Source: Nilaparvata lugens (lineage: Eukaryota > Arthropoda > Insecta > Hemiptera > Delphacidae). Taken from it: DNA of 64,000 nt. Positions 46,001 through 56,944 of this stretch are shown in pieces. Below the pieces are notes generated by a model. That model had not been told where the DNA came from and searched no databases. It saw only the letters and a program-made list of their open reading frames with translations. The stretch spans positions 34,555,236 to 34,619,235 of the forward strand of contig NC_052509.1 in assembly GCF_014356525.2 (NCBI RefSeq), read 5' to 3'. Positions within the stretch are counted from its first letter, which is position 1, and each line of letters begins with the position of its first letter. A program made the position numbers and the translations under genes.

Positions 46001-46307
46001 GTTTCCGAGATGTTTGCCTGTGATTCCGACTTATCATCATCACGATCCTTATAATGCTAGACCTAACGAAAAAATTGAGACATCTTCCACGGTTGTTACT
46101 CAAAAATGACCACGGAGTGCCTTATTCATGACATTTGCGCCCGGACTATTTATTATTCATCTAGTTTATTAGACATCTAGTCAGGGGTTTCCTTATTTTA
46201 GTTTCCTTGGACACACTGCTGAATCAGTCAGAAATGAGGCCTTGAAAGGTCTAAAAATTTTGTCTTGAGAGGACGGAAAAGACGAACGGAGTGAGCCTGC
46301 CGGCTAG
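43082..46307 (+). mobile_element. Helitron-like element containing a 2.7-kb palindrome
   Basis: The leader ATAAAAGCGAAATGGCACTGATTC..CTACTGGACCAAATACGTTCAA matches the 16.2- and 22.9-kb Helitron-like leaders. The other end, GAGTGAGCCTGCCGGCTAG followed by T, has the CTAG end and preceding CG-rich word expected of a Helitron (5' TC, 3' CTRR, no target duplication). No Rep/helicase protein is encoded, so it is non-autonomous. Inside, 43467-46144 is one large inverted repeat, for example 43855-44030 against 45570-45760, and CCGGGTGCAAATGTCAT against ATGACATTTGCGCCCGG at its ends. Confidence 0.75.
43467..46144. repeat. 2.7-kb imperfect palindrome
   Basis: Both arms carry the same order of words from the outside in: CGTGGTCATTTTTGAGTAAC, GATGATGATAAG, AACGCATAT/TTAGAGCG, ATGAGGTAACAAGCTAG, TATCGCTTGTTATTCAGTTA, then a TTTCCGCTGC..AC word. 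The centre (about 44700-44870) also occurs inverted at 45262-45390, so the inner part was shuffled. Identity falls to roughly 85-90 percent by eye. Matching short frames on both strands (65 and 68 codons) reflect the symmetry. Confidence 0.88.
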
Positions 46308-48062
46308 TGGAAATATAATTCCCATTTTTAAGTTCTAATGGTATTATTCATACTCACTCGAGTGGCAATAGTCCAATTAGAACTCGTGAGAATTATATTT
46401 TCACTGCCACTGTAGTGTGCCGATCCAGCTTTAAAGTGTTTCTTTCCACCAGTTTTGCGTTTTGAACGTATTTTCCAAATGTTTCAAGTAGATTAGGACT
46501 TACCTACGTGTTAGATATATAGAGTGACCCAAAATAACGTGAACTTTTAAAATCTAAAAAACGAAAGTGACAAGGGAAAAAATAATTTTATTTATGACAA
46601 CGAAAACTTGCCATTCAAGAATCATTAATAATTAAATGTATCATTTAAAAAAATACATGCTTCCTCCTGCACGAATTCATTATTGAAATTTGTGTTGAAG
46701 ATTCCTCATTGATTGATCCGCTCCACATCGATATATGTTTACTGGGATATCAAACTATATGTTCAACTGGGATACTGTAGATTTCATTCTGAATACTCTG
46801 TTTTAATTTTCAATTCATTCAAATTAATTGGTTAGTCGAATCGTGTGCTTAGCGGTGAGAGTGAGTATATTTTTGGTGTAATCTGCTATCGTGTGATCTC
46901 TCGATTCGGTTGCGTTTCCAAGTTTCATAGATGGCCGCCTGATATTTTTTTTTTGTGGAGCTCAAATAAATATTGTTCGCAATTACTGTTTAAATTAATG
47001 CAGATAATTTAGAATGAGATTAACAATATTACAGTTGAAACGCTGCAGCGAATCCCAAATACATATTTCAATAATGTATTACCGTGCAGGGGAGGAAGCC
47101 ATCTAAAGAGTATAAGCTTGAAAAATTTATGAATGTAAATTAATGATCCTTAAATTGTAAGTTTTGAAGTTTCAATTGTCATGGATAAAATTATTTCTCC
47201 TCTGTCACTCTCATTTTATAATTAAATGTTCTCGTTATTCTGGATCATTCTTTATTAATGCTATCTTGTTTTTTAACACCTCTACATCATTCCATTTTCA
47301 ATCTCAAATTCCAAAAACTAGACTGAAAAACAATGATTTTCGTAATATCTCAATTAGGTTCCTATATCTCTAACCGGTGAATGAATCGAAACGGATATAG
47401 TAAATTACTGTGAAAAATACTTGAGTATGGTATGCCTTGTTTTTGGAATGGTTTTACTCACATTTGCTAGTGAATATGATTGTTGACCGACGTGAAGAAG
47501 TGACAAGACAGACGGGGCTCTTGAAGTACTGCTCAAGTGCCATGTGCACTGTGTCCCGGCCAAATATTCACACAAAATCAATAAGAATAGACACAATAAA
47601 ATTACAAACAATTGTAGCCAGCAGAGAAACGAATAGCAGGAGCAGAGATAGGATCACTATCATGGAGGAGACTACTATGGATTGCCAGCAAAAAGCGTTC
47701 GTCACAGTGATGGTCTCATAATAAATTTAGCATCGACTAAATTTACAAATGATGTCGCTGTAAACTAGTTACAAATCAATAGTTTGAGTTGTAGACCGCC
47801 ATAACGCCCGCTGATGAGCGTCCCAGTTTCTACTCTGTGACCTTCTGTCTTATTTTTACCGACCCGTCACTCAATTTTCCGCCTACTTGCACTTTTCGGT
47901 TTCACCCACTCACCGCCAATCGATGACAGCTTCGACTGCTAATAACCCAATTCACGTTGACATATGCTCAACAATTCTATCTATTGATTGCTTGAATTAA
48001 TTATTATCAATATGGGAAATATTATAACAGCTGAAAAGAATGAGGCTTCATAGTTTCATTTA
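46308..48062. other. Largely repeat-free stretch, no certain gene
   Basis: Unlike its neighbours it shows no obvious transposon apart from a short ATATAGAGTGACCCAAAATAACG word near 46518. A hydrophobic minus-strand frame (47568-47735) is listed separately. Confidence 0.5.
47568..47735 (-). other. Short hydrophobic open frame, possible exon (unrecognised)
   Basis: Minus-strand frame of about 50 codons between stops. Its last 31 codons from Met (47663) form one long membrane-like segment (MIVILSLLLLFVSLLATIVC ...). The overlapping frame 47405-47611 also opens with a hydrophobic Leu-rich run, which suggests a T/C-rich composition effect. I do not recognise a family. It could be a chance frame or an exon of a membrane protein. 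Confidence 0.2.
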
Positions 48063-49089
48063 TGCCCCTTTCACCAACCTTGGTCAAGGCATTTGTACAT
48101 GGTTAAAGTCTATCAGCTGGTCAAATCAGAAATAACTCGTTCCACCAACACCAGTTAAGTTTAACCACGGTCAAACCAATGGTTAAGTTTAACTGCCGCC
48201 GAACGGGCGATCAAATTATTTGAACACGGTCAAAAGACTGATTCGATCAATTTCCTTGCTTGTTTGTAGATTACCATATATGTTTTATAAGTTTCTAGTG
48301 CGATTGAATTTAGTTTTAGTAAGTTATTTATTAGGTTTGTTCTCGGAATCTTCTAATTAGTAAATTATTATAGTATAGAAAAAAAGAAAAATTTTGAAAA
48401 ATATTTGCTTTACTCTTTTATGCAACAGTAGGCCTATATTATTCAATCCTTAGATCAACCTTGCTGCTTCAATGTATCTCATTAGAATTGGAATGTTCTT
48501 TTGTTCATAAAAAAATTGTCAAAAATGATGGTGATTTGTAAATCTCTTTGTACGGAAGTATTCAATTCATATTTGAAATATTATTATAAATGTGTGTATA
48601 CAGAACGTCTGTGCCAGGGACGTATATAAGAAGGGGCCTGCCCTGAAATAATGAATATGAAGAAAAATCAGTACAGTAATTACAGAAAAAAAGTACAGTA
48701 ATCTGGATTTTTGACAGTAAATTACCCTCTGAATATGAGCAGCGAAACTGATATTAAGTATCATGGGGTGTTACTATATTACAAAATTTAATTTGAATTT
48801 TCGTTTAATAATAATTATTAATCCATTAGCATTTGAAAAATTGCAATATTTCAGTAATTTCCATCCATAAAAATCAGATGTAGCCAATAGCAAGCCAGCA
48901 AACATGTTAGCCAACTTAAGAAAAGTACAGCTACAAGAGTTGACCATGTTCAGATTTGACCGACGGAGTTTTTTGATCAATCCCGAGGTTGGTGGAACAG
49001 TTGTATGTTTGAACGAGTGATCAAATTTTGACTATGGTCTAATTGACCATGTCTAGGCTATATTTGATCAAGGTTGGTGAAACCGGGCA
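48063..49089. mobile_element. Non-autonomous TIR element with TTA target duplication
   Basis: Ends TGCCCCTTTCACCAACCTTG and ...AAGGTTGGTGAAACCGGGCA are inverted copies, flanked by TTA on both sides (48060-48062 and 49090-49092). Subterminal AACCACGGTCAAA/TTTTGACTATGGTC words also mirror each other. A TTA/TWA duplication suggests a PIF/Harbinger relative. The interior has no transposase. Confidence 0.82.
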
Positions 49090-49092
49090 TTA

Positions 49093-49667
49093 CTGTTTCA
49101 ATATTTAACTAGCTTACCCGGCAAACTTCGTACCGCCAAAAAGTCAATGTATCTCATGTCACATTTGACTTTATTTGGTGAATCATGAAATGTATCTGAC
49201 AATCAATATTTCCATTTACATCTCAATACCGACTTTCTATGTGCTTAGTCAAGCAGCATTTATTATTCCGAAAACATATTCTTCTCAACCAATTGGTAGT
49301 AATATCTATCAGTAAAGTGTTGAATTAAAAAATATATAGGATAAAACAGTGTTTCAAAGATGAATTTAATGTTTTCATAGTTGTTGATTGCCAGGAAATA
49401 TGTGATGTACGATGTACACAGAATTCCATATTCTTTTCATCTTCCATTTTAGGATGAATATAAATAAGCTAAGCTTCATTTAAAAAAAAAATTAGTCAGT
49501 AATCAATAAATTCAATATGAACAACTCTTTTTCATGAGGTGAATAATTAAAAAAAGTAAATTAGTCAGTGATTAATGAATGCAATATAAACAACTCTCTT
49601 TCATGACGTGAATAATTTTTTCCAACATTTTCCAGTTTCTCAATGATAGGGGAGTGATCATTATTTG
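49093..49667. other. Non-coding stretch with a short tandem duplication
   Basis: AAATTAGTCAGTAATCAATAAATTCAATATGAACAACTC is repeated directly, with changes, about 65 bp further on (49490-49620). No gene. Confidence 0.6.
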
Positions 49668-50225
49668 TATAGGTCTTCTAAAGAACGATTATCTACAACT
49701 GGTACCAATCAACTACACTAAGGCTAGTTACACACACATCGATTTTTGGTCGTACGATATTTTGTCGTCACTATGAATTCTATGAGATTAAACGGAACTT
49801 GGCAAACATCATATGTTTGAAATCATCTGTTCAATCTAATAGAATTTATAAGGACGGTAAAATATCGTTCGACCAAAAATCGATGTGTATGTAACTAGCC
49901 TAACTTCAACTGCAAACTACCGTTTTAATACCAGTACACAAAATTTGTCACAGGGTGACGTGTTTATTACAGCTGGTAACCTCAGATGCTAAATCATATT
50001 ATCACAATATGATCTTGAATCATGATCATCTTTCCGTTCTGCAGTTGCCGCTCGGCTACTGTATATATATATACAGTATCAGATGATCTAGCATCTGAAG
50101 TTACCAGCTGTAATAAACATATCACACTGTGATAAATTATTGTGTACTGGTATTAAAACGGTAGTTTGGAGTTGAAGTGTAGTTGATTGGTACCAGCTGT
50201 TGATAATGGTTCCTTAGAAGACCTA
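49668..50225. repeat. Palindromic element with a nested MITE
   Basis: TTTGTATAGGTCTTCTAA..CCAATCAACTACAC at the left is mirrored by GTGTAGTTGATTGGTACC..TAGAAGACCTATAC at the right, and AAACTACCGTTTTAATACCAGTACAC by GTGTACTGGTATTAAAACGGTAGTTT. The centre is CTGTATATATATATACAG. The left arm is interrupted by the MITE at 49722-49900, whose absence from the right arm shows it arrived after the palindrome formed. Confidence 0.87.
49722..49900. mobile_element. 179-bp MITE with TAA target duplication
   Basis: Inverted ends GGCTAGTTACACACACATCG and ...CGATGTGTATGTAACTAGCC, with subterminal ATTTTTGGTCG..ACGATATTTT mirrored. TAA on both sides (49719-49721 and 49901-49903). No coding capacity. Confidence 0.9.
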
Positions 50226-50230
50226 TACGT

Positions 50231-50484
50231 AAAATCTGGTGTGGCGCACTCCTACAACTTTCCTTGCCGTTATGAAAATTATTGATCACCTGACGCTAGT
50301 GCTCCCGCTCATCTCAAGTCTTCTGTTCAAAGATTTGATCCAGCTGGTGACAGGGCCATAACGCTGGAGACCCACGAGGTCTGCAATCTTTTCATAGTGA
50401 ATCATTAATATTAATAGAATCAACAGTTGCCAACAGTTTGCAATTGGATAATCAAATTCTCTCCAATTTCGAGCTTATTAGAGA
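50231..50484 (-). repeat. R1 dispersed repeat, copy 6 (partial, inverted)
   Basis: Begins with the reverse complement of the R1 end (AAAATCTGGTGTGGCGCACTC) and follows R1 back to the CTCGAATTTCGAGCTTATT region, where it stops. Confidence 0.87.
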
Positions 50485-50912
50485 CGCAGTCCCGTAAATT
50501 ATCTACATCGGGATTTTTGCTCAACCTGTATGATTTTATATGTTCTTTCATCACAGGTAATAGCTTTAAGATATCCGTTTTCAGTGTCTAGCAACCGCTA
50601 CACTACTTATAAAAATTTTTATCACTATACAATCTGTCATAAGAAGAATCAAGGGTGAGTGAGTGTTTATGCCTCCCGCGATTCAGACAATTGTATCGAA
50701 TCTTGTAGTGAATCGATCAGTCTGGTGTTTAGTTAGTGTCCACGCACGCATTCTCAAAATTTATAACCTCAATACTGGTGTCTCAGTACAAGATTCATTA
50801 TACGTGTATCGACCTATCCTTGGAGGTGAGAGTGACTCCCCAGGAAAAGCTTTACATGATTTGGCTTGCAACGTGAGGCATGTAAGAAACTGCTTTACAA
50901 TATATATATACA

Positions 50913-50962
<50 letters not shown>

Positions 50963-50984
50963 GCAAGGGGTAGCTATATATAGT
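50485..50984. other. Unassigned stretch ending in a TA microsatellite
   Basis: The 106-codon plus frame from 50663 reads into the TA run at 50899-50962 and has no recognised domain. Its first 75 codons are of ordinary composition, so a relic of a gene cannot be excluded. Confidence 0.35.
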
Positions 50985-51007
50985 ATATAGCATTCCATAA
51001 CGGAAAA

Positions 51008-51310
51008 CACTTTAAAGTTTTATAATATAAATTGAAACAGGATAGCCTACACATGACACAGATAGATTAAAAACACTTGAAAACTTACATTACAAACGAA
51101 AATTTTCGGGAGCTGGGCTCCCTTTCTCAATCAAACAGGGAGTGGTGCAGATTTGAATATTTCAATGGTCGTGACCACAGAGACGTGGTTCAAATCTGCA
51201 CCACTTCCTGTTTGATTGAGAAGGGAGCCCAGCTCCCGAAAATTTTCGTTTGTAATGTAAGCTTTCAAGTATTTTTAATCTATCTGTGTCGTGTGTATCC
51301 TGTTTCAATT
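51008..51310. repeat. Palindrome, TA-associated foldback family
   Basis: Left arm (ATAAATTGAAACAGGATA ... CAAACAGGGAGTGGTGCAGATTTGAA) and right arm (TTCAAATCTGCACCACTTCC ... ATCCTGTTTCAATTTAT) are close to perfect over about 140 bp. The short centre is TATTTCAATGGTCGTGACCACAGAGACGTGG. TA microsatellites flank both sides (50899-50962 and 51310-51367). Confidence 0.92.
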
Positions 51311-51367
51311 TATATATTATATATATATATATTATATATATATATATATTATATATATATATATATA

Positions 51368-51726
51368 GTGAGAGAAGCTACATTATAATGGCAGTGAAGA
51401 AAGATAGGAGAAAAACGTTGCCAAGTCTCTCCATTTTGCCACTGAGTGTACACAGCTTATTTCATCTAATAATGATTATAATTTCCTTGATAAAATGATC
51501 AATTTAATGTCAAATCGATCAAGAATATATATTTGTTCATAATTTGATTCCATAACTGAGATCAGATTTTATTTTTATACAAACCTGAAATGGCGGCTAT
51601 TTTAAAAAGCTGTGATACACCAATCTGAATTTCAAAACAACAGAAATTAAGTTATTTGGTAGATATTCTATTCCAATTTCTTTTAAAAATAAGAGAAAAA
51701 TAGAAATCCTATCAGAAATAAGTAAT
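51368..51726. other. Non-coding spacer
   Basis: Starts with AAGCTACATTATAATGGCAGTGAAGAA, shared with about 35250. Otherwise AT-rich and unassigned. Confidence 0.5.
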
Positions 51727-53659
51727 TTCAATGGAAATTATTCTGAAATAACCTTTCAATATTATTTATACCAGTATGAGTAGGTTTAACCCATACATGT
51801 AGGCTAACTGAAGCATGGATGTAGTCTAGGACGGTTAGTTATCTACTTTTATAATGTCATTTCAGGTATTTCAATATGTATTTATCATACAGTAATGTCT
51901 GAAAATTATTTAAATGTTTTAAAAATACATTTTAAATCAATTATATGACTTGTGTATTAAAGTATTTTGATAGAATGAAGAAAAAAATGGCGGCTGAAAA
52001 TTAATTGTGTACTTTTGTACAGTCACTGTCGAAAATGGAAATAAAATATTTCGGAAAACAGATAACATTGCAAAGCTAGAGAGAGATAGCGCTATCTGTT
52101 TTGTTGTATGATAGAAAAGGACTGCAACAGTATTGTATATCCTACTCTGCCATTATAACGTGGACCTCACTATAGCTATATATATAAATATATATATAGC
52201 TATATATCGGCCAATATATATAAACAGGATACACATGACACGGATAGATTAAAAACACTTAAAAACTTACATTTAAACGAGAATTTTTGGGAGCTGGGCC
52301 CCCTTTGTCAATCAAACAGGAAGTGAAGTCCTGGATATATATATATATATATATATATGTAGCACTTAACAGAAAACACTTTAAAGTTTTATAATATAAA
52401 TATGACAACATTACAACGTTTTCTTGATGGATTGAAGGTGATGTAGGTTGTTGTGGCAAACGTTAAGAGTAAGGGTAAGGGTAAGGAGGGGGGAATGTGG
52501 CAGGGTGGTGGTAGGTTCAAGATCGAGGCAAGGCTGGGTTTGTCACTATTAAGGGGGGTTGGGGATGTTGGAATGATGCATTTGAAGAGGCAGGTTATTT
52601 TGGAAGTAGGATTTGTACAGGGAAGAAAATTTTTCAAGGTGAGAGTTTCTGTTTTTCTCTAGAGCACAATCTGATTTTTTGAGGATCTCATCACAACTAT
52701 TGGAAAGGGAAGGATCATCATGGAGTTTATTCAGTTTGATGAAAGACAGAAGTTGGCCAAGATGGGAGTTGATGGATAGAGTATACTGTTTATGTTATCT
52801 GTAGATTTTATTCTACTTCATTTCGGATTTCTAATTCTAAATCTCCTCTTCTCTATCAATTCATAATCTACACCTTTCCTTATCCATAACCCACTCAAAT
52901 TTGAAGTCTCCCGCTTGAAATAACCCATCATGGCCCACCAACTGATCCCATAGTGCTCCTTCAATCAGTGCGCCTCCATTCGTCTGTGCTCTATGGTCTG
53001 CATAACGTCTCTACCGCGTCTCTGTGGTCACGCCCGTTAGAATGTTCAAATCTCACCACTTCACTTCCTGTTTGATTGACAAAGGGGGCCCAGCTCCCAA
53101 AAATTCTCGTTTAAATGTAAGTTTTTAAGTGTTTTTAATCTATCCGTGTCATGTGTATCCTGTTTATATATATTGGCCGATATATAGCTATATATATTTA
53201 TATATATAGCTATAGTGAGGTCCACGTTATAATGGCAGAGTAGGATATACAATACTGTTGCAGTCCTTTTCTATCATACAACAAAACAGATAGCGCTATC
53301 TCTCTCTAGCTTTGTAATGTTATCTGTTTTCCGAAATATTTTATTTCCATTTTTGACAGTGACTGTACAAAAGTACACAATTAATTTTCAGCCGCCATTT
53401 TTTTCTTCATTCTATCAAAATACTTTAATACACAAGTTGTATAATTGATTTAAAATGTATTTTTAAAACAATTAAATAATTCTCAGACATTACTGTATGA
53501 TAAATACATATTAAAATACCTGAAATGACATTATAAAAGTAGATAACTAACCGTCCTAGACTACATCCATGCTTCAGTTAGCCTACATGTATGGGTTAAA
53601 CCTACTCATACTGGTATAAATAATATTGAAAGGTTATTTCAGAATCATTTCCATTGAAA
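51727..53659. repeat. Large inverted repeat with 600-bp arms
   Basis: Arms 51727-52328 and 53059-53659 are inverted copies, about 98 percent alike by eye, including TA-rich and GCGCTATC parts. The 730-bp spacer (52329-53058) holds a short AT run, an AAGGGTAAGGGTAAGGAGGGG patch and a relic of the same foldback family. The inner ends of both arms are the GGGAGCTGGG..TCAATCAAACAGGAAGTG module, so the structure may be an overgrown member of that family. Confidence 0.93.
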
Positions 53660-54295
53660 TGAGTAGAAATGAGTTACATGAAATGAGTAGAAATAACTTA
53701 CAAATTCTTATCATTTATATAAATACTGAGGGTTATTTTTGAATCAACTTGTTTTTACCACCAATCAGCCACTGCATTTTGATTGGCTCATCTAAAAATT
53801 ACAAATGTATCCATGCGCCTGATAGAATATACACACTTCCTTAATATTTTTATTTATTTTACATATTTTGTACATGCTCATTTGACACAATATTTTTTTT
53901 AAGTTTATTAAGTTGTTTTTCCTTTTACAATAACATGCCATGTGGTTACCAAATCCTCTGGTCGAATGCTATTTGTTTACAACTAAAATTTGCCACAGGT
54001 GTCTGGCTAAATTATACGGCTTGACTGATTATTTAGGTTGTCCACCAGTAAGTATTATAGCCTAACCTGAAAATCTAATTATTTTATATAATTCAATAAA
54101 TAACAAATATAGTTCTTTTCTATTTGGCAGTTCGAATTGTAGCCAGGATACCCATTATTATCTAATTTCTCACTTGTTGATAACGCACCCAGCGATAACA
54201 AAGCAGCTGTTTGCTAGAGACCTATAAAATCTTTTCATTAAGTGATTTTGCTAGCTATTCAAGATAATTTGTTATAATATATATATATATATTAT

Positions 54296-54343
<48 letters not shown>

Positions 54344-54428
54344 CTCTCAATATCACACTATTGCATTATTATTGAATTTTTTTGGCTGGTGATTGTTCAA
54401 TCCAGCTGTAAATTGTATGAGTTTATAT
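53660..54428. other. Non-coding stretch with TA microsatellite
   Basis: No gene. A (TA)n run with interruptions lies at 54275-54341, just outside the BEL element. Confidence 0.6.
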
Positions 54429-54517
54429 ATAAAATGTTCTGAACAAAGCTCAGGCTAGAGCTACCAGAGGACTGTAATTTACTATTTAAATAATCAAATA
54501 CAAACAAGGGGCAAAAT
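54429..54517. repeat. BEL terminal direct repeat, left copy
   Basis: ATGTTCTGAACAAAGCTCAG ... CAAATACAAACAAGGGGCAAA, matching 59839-59925 with two or three differences. It lies where the 3' LTR of the minus-strand element should be. Confidence 0.75.
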
Positions 54518-54634
54518 TTAATCTTCAATTTGAGCCAGGTTATTTGTACAGTTGAACTCTGCATTAATGAACAATAAAAAAAAGCAAAAACTCACCAAAT
54601 TTATTCCAATCTTGACTACTTGCCCTTCGAAGCC

Positions 54635-55801
54635 TTAATAGGTGTTTTGGTCAGATTCAGGGTGGGACAAAATCTGGGAAAAGACAGGTTCTGGCTTCCG
54701 GGCTGCCTTTTCGCGTTCAACTTGCAGGCTATGCAATGTGGTTTGAAACTCGGACGAGTTCAAAAGTTGAGATATTTTTTGCAACTGTTCCTTGGCACCT
54801 ACAAAATTAATACCACAATCAGAATACATCACACGACAGGGTCCACAACGTGACAAAAACCGACGAAACGCAGCTAAAAACATGGGCGTTGATAGATCTG
54901 ATACCAACTCAATATGTACCACCTTTGTTGCCATACACACAAACAGACAAATGTAGGCTTTCAAAACACAAGGATTACGACGTCTCATCATAGTAATACG
55001 CAGAGGACCAGCGTAATCCACACCACAATTTTCAAATGGTTTGCATTTTGACACTCGACAAGCAGGCAGGTCACCCATTTTCGGAATAATTGCATTATTA
55101 CTAGGTCGAACACAAAAACAACAATTACACTTAAAGACATAAATACGAATAATAGAGCAAGCAGACAGTATCCAGAATTTCTGTCTGATCAAGGACAACA
55201 ATAACGAAGGTCCAGCATGACAATTCTTCCTGTGATGATAATCAATCAACATCAATACGAAAGCATCGGATTTTGGTAAGATCATCTGATGACAAGTCTC
55301 AAATTCAAGTCCAGCATGAGACAAACGACCGCCGACACGAATCACACCTCTATCAATGAATGGAGACAGGCGACGTAGGCACATAGAACAATCTTCTCCC
55401 TTCTCCAATTGCACAAATTCATATGAAAAATGTATCTTCTGTACCACTTTACATAGATACCTCTCAGCAACATCGAAATCTGATTCTTCTGATTGGGGTA
55501 AGATTTGTAAGAATTTGAGAACAAGAATTACAATTCTCAAAAGACGACCATAATCCGAACAACGACCAATCAATGAATATATTGCATTGCTGTTACACTC
55601 AGGAGATTTTGTGACTGTCAACACTGACGGTTCTTTCGCCTCCGGTGGATCCACGATCTCTTCCATTTGAGTTTGGACGGGCCAATCGCATTCGTCCTCT
55701 GCTATCCATGATGGACCTGAGAGCGGAAAGTTCACAAGCTCAACTGGTGATAAACCTCTAGACAAACAGCCAGCGGGATTCTCAATTCCGGCAACATGCA
55801 T
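54635..55801 (-). pseudogene. BEL integrase, lacking the catalytic Glu region
   Basis: 388 codons. The N-terminal 140 residues are the RNase H-integrase connection (AGIENPAGCLSRGLSPVEL, typical BEL). The zinc domain has a HHRKNCHAGPSLLL start and a CNCCFC Cys pair. The core follows with VDYAGPL (first Asp, about residue 264) and MYSDCGINFVGA (second Asp, about 326). The expected W.F.PP.APHFGG.WE box with the Glu is absent: after TLHSL the sequence becomes unrelated (QVEREKAARKPEP) and stops. The true N-terminal reading continues through the TGA at 55859-55861. Confidence 0.9.
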
Positions 55802-55858
55802 CCACTCCTGTATACAAGAATCCTGTATTTTTGCGACACGATTACCAACAAAAGTTTG

Positions 55859-56929
55859 TCATTTCACGGATGGAGCATTAATCCAACACAAGGTGACTGT
55901 AGAATCAGAGAGTGCGACAATACAAGACACATGACAACGTTCACTAATAATAGTGACTACTGAATTCATGAGTTCTGCCAACAAGAGTGCCGCACAAAAC
56001 TCCAAACGAGGTATTGAAACAACTTTAGATGGTGCTACCTTGGACTTTGAACACAATAATACAACTCTTGGCTCCTCGCTCTCATTCTGCGACTTCACAT
56101 AGATAACTGCACCAAAACCAGACAATGATGCGTCACAAAAACCGATCAAACTGATGTGAGAATCCTGAAACAAACCAATGTGACGGGGAACAGCAAATTT
56201 CAACAATAGAGGCAACTCTTTTTGACAATTCTCCCAAAGAGTGCAGATAGACTCAGGCGGCTTCTTGTCCCAATCCACTCGTAATTTCCACAGTTTCTGG
56301 ACAAGACACTTTAGAAATAGTGTAAACGGTGACAAGAGACCAAGTGGATCATAGATACGAGCCATCACTGACAGAATAGAACGCTTAGTAGCGACGACCT
56401 CACCACTCTTGACTGAAAACTGAAACAGATCAGTACTAGGTTGCCAATTCAATCCCAAGATAGCCAAGGAGTTTTCTGCTTCGAAATCCTTGTACGAAAA
56501 CGATTTCTCTTCCTGCAAGAATTTCTCCAACATTGATGGTGAATTTGAAGTCCACTTTGTGAGCGAGAAACCTCCTCCCTCAAACAGCTGCTTGGACTGA
56601 CGATACAGCTCCGCGGCCTCTGACTCTGTGGCAACAGATGTGACTAAGTCGTCCATGAACATGTCTCTTGGTATTCTCGCCTTGGCTGCTGGAAAACAAT
56701 TTCCATCCTCCTCTACAAGCTGGTGGACGGTGCGAAGCGCCAAATATGGAGAGCTTGAAACACCAAAAACAACACAATTGAGCTGATAAATTTCGATTGG
56801 ATCCTCCGGCGAAAATCTCCACAATACATGCTGATAACGTCGGCAGGAATCCTCCACTAATATCTGTTGATACATTTGTTTAATGTCAGCAGTTAGTGCG
56901 ATTGGGAACAAACGAAAATTAACTAACAA
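55859..56929 (-). pseudogene. BEL reverse transcriptase and RNase H
   Basis: 356 codons. RT palm: ALTADIKQMYQQI (block A Asp, about residue 15), VVFGVSSSPYLA and DMFMDDLVTS (active-site MDD, 90-98). Connection: YDPLGLLSPFTL (193-204). RNase H: IGFCDASLSGFGAVIY (Asp about 265), SIPRLEFCAALLLAEL (Glu) and ALSDSTVTL (Asp). All catalytic residues are in place. The start Met is internal; the domain begins upstream across the TAG at 56945-56947. The stop at 55859-55861 reads TGA where the family usually has Trp. Confidence 0.93.
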
Positions 56930-56944
56930 AACAAAAATGTCAGT

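Noticed and set aside
50663..51498. Frames ending in Ile-Tyr repeats
   Set aside because: They run into TA microsatellites; no domain in the remainder.
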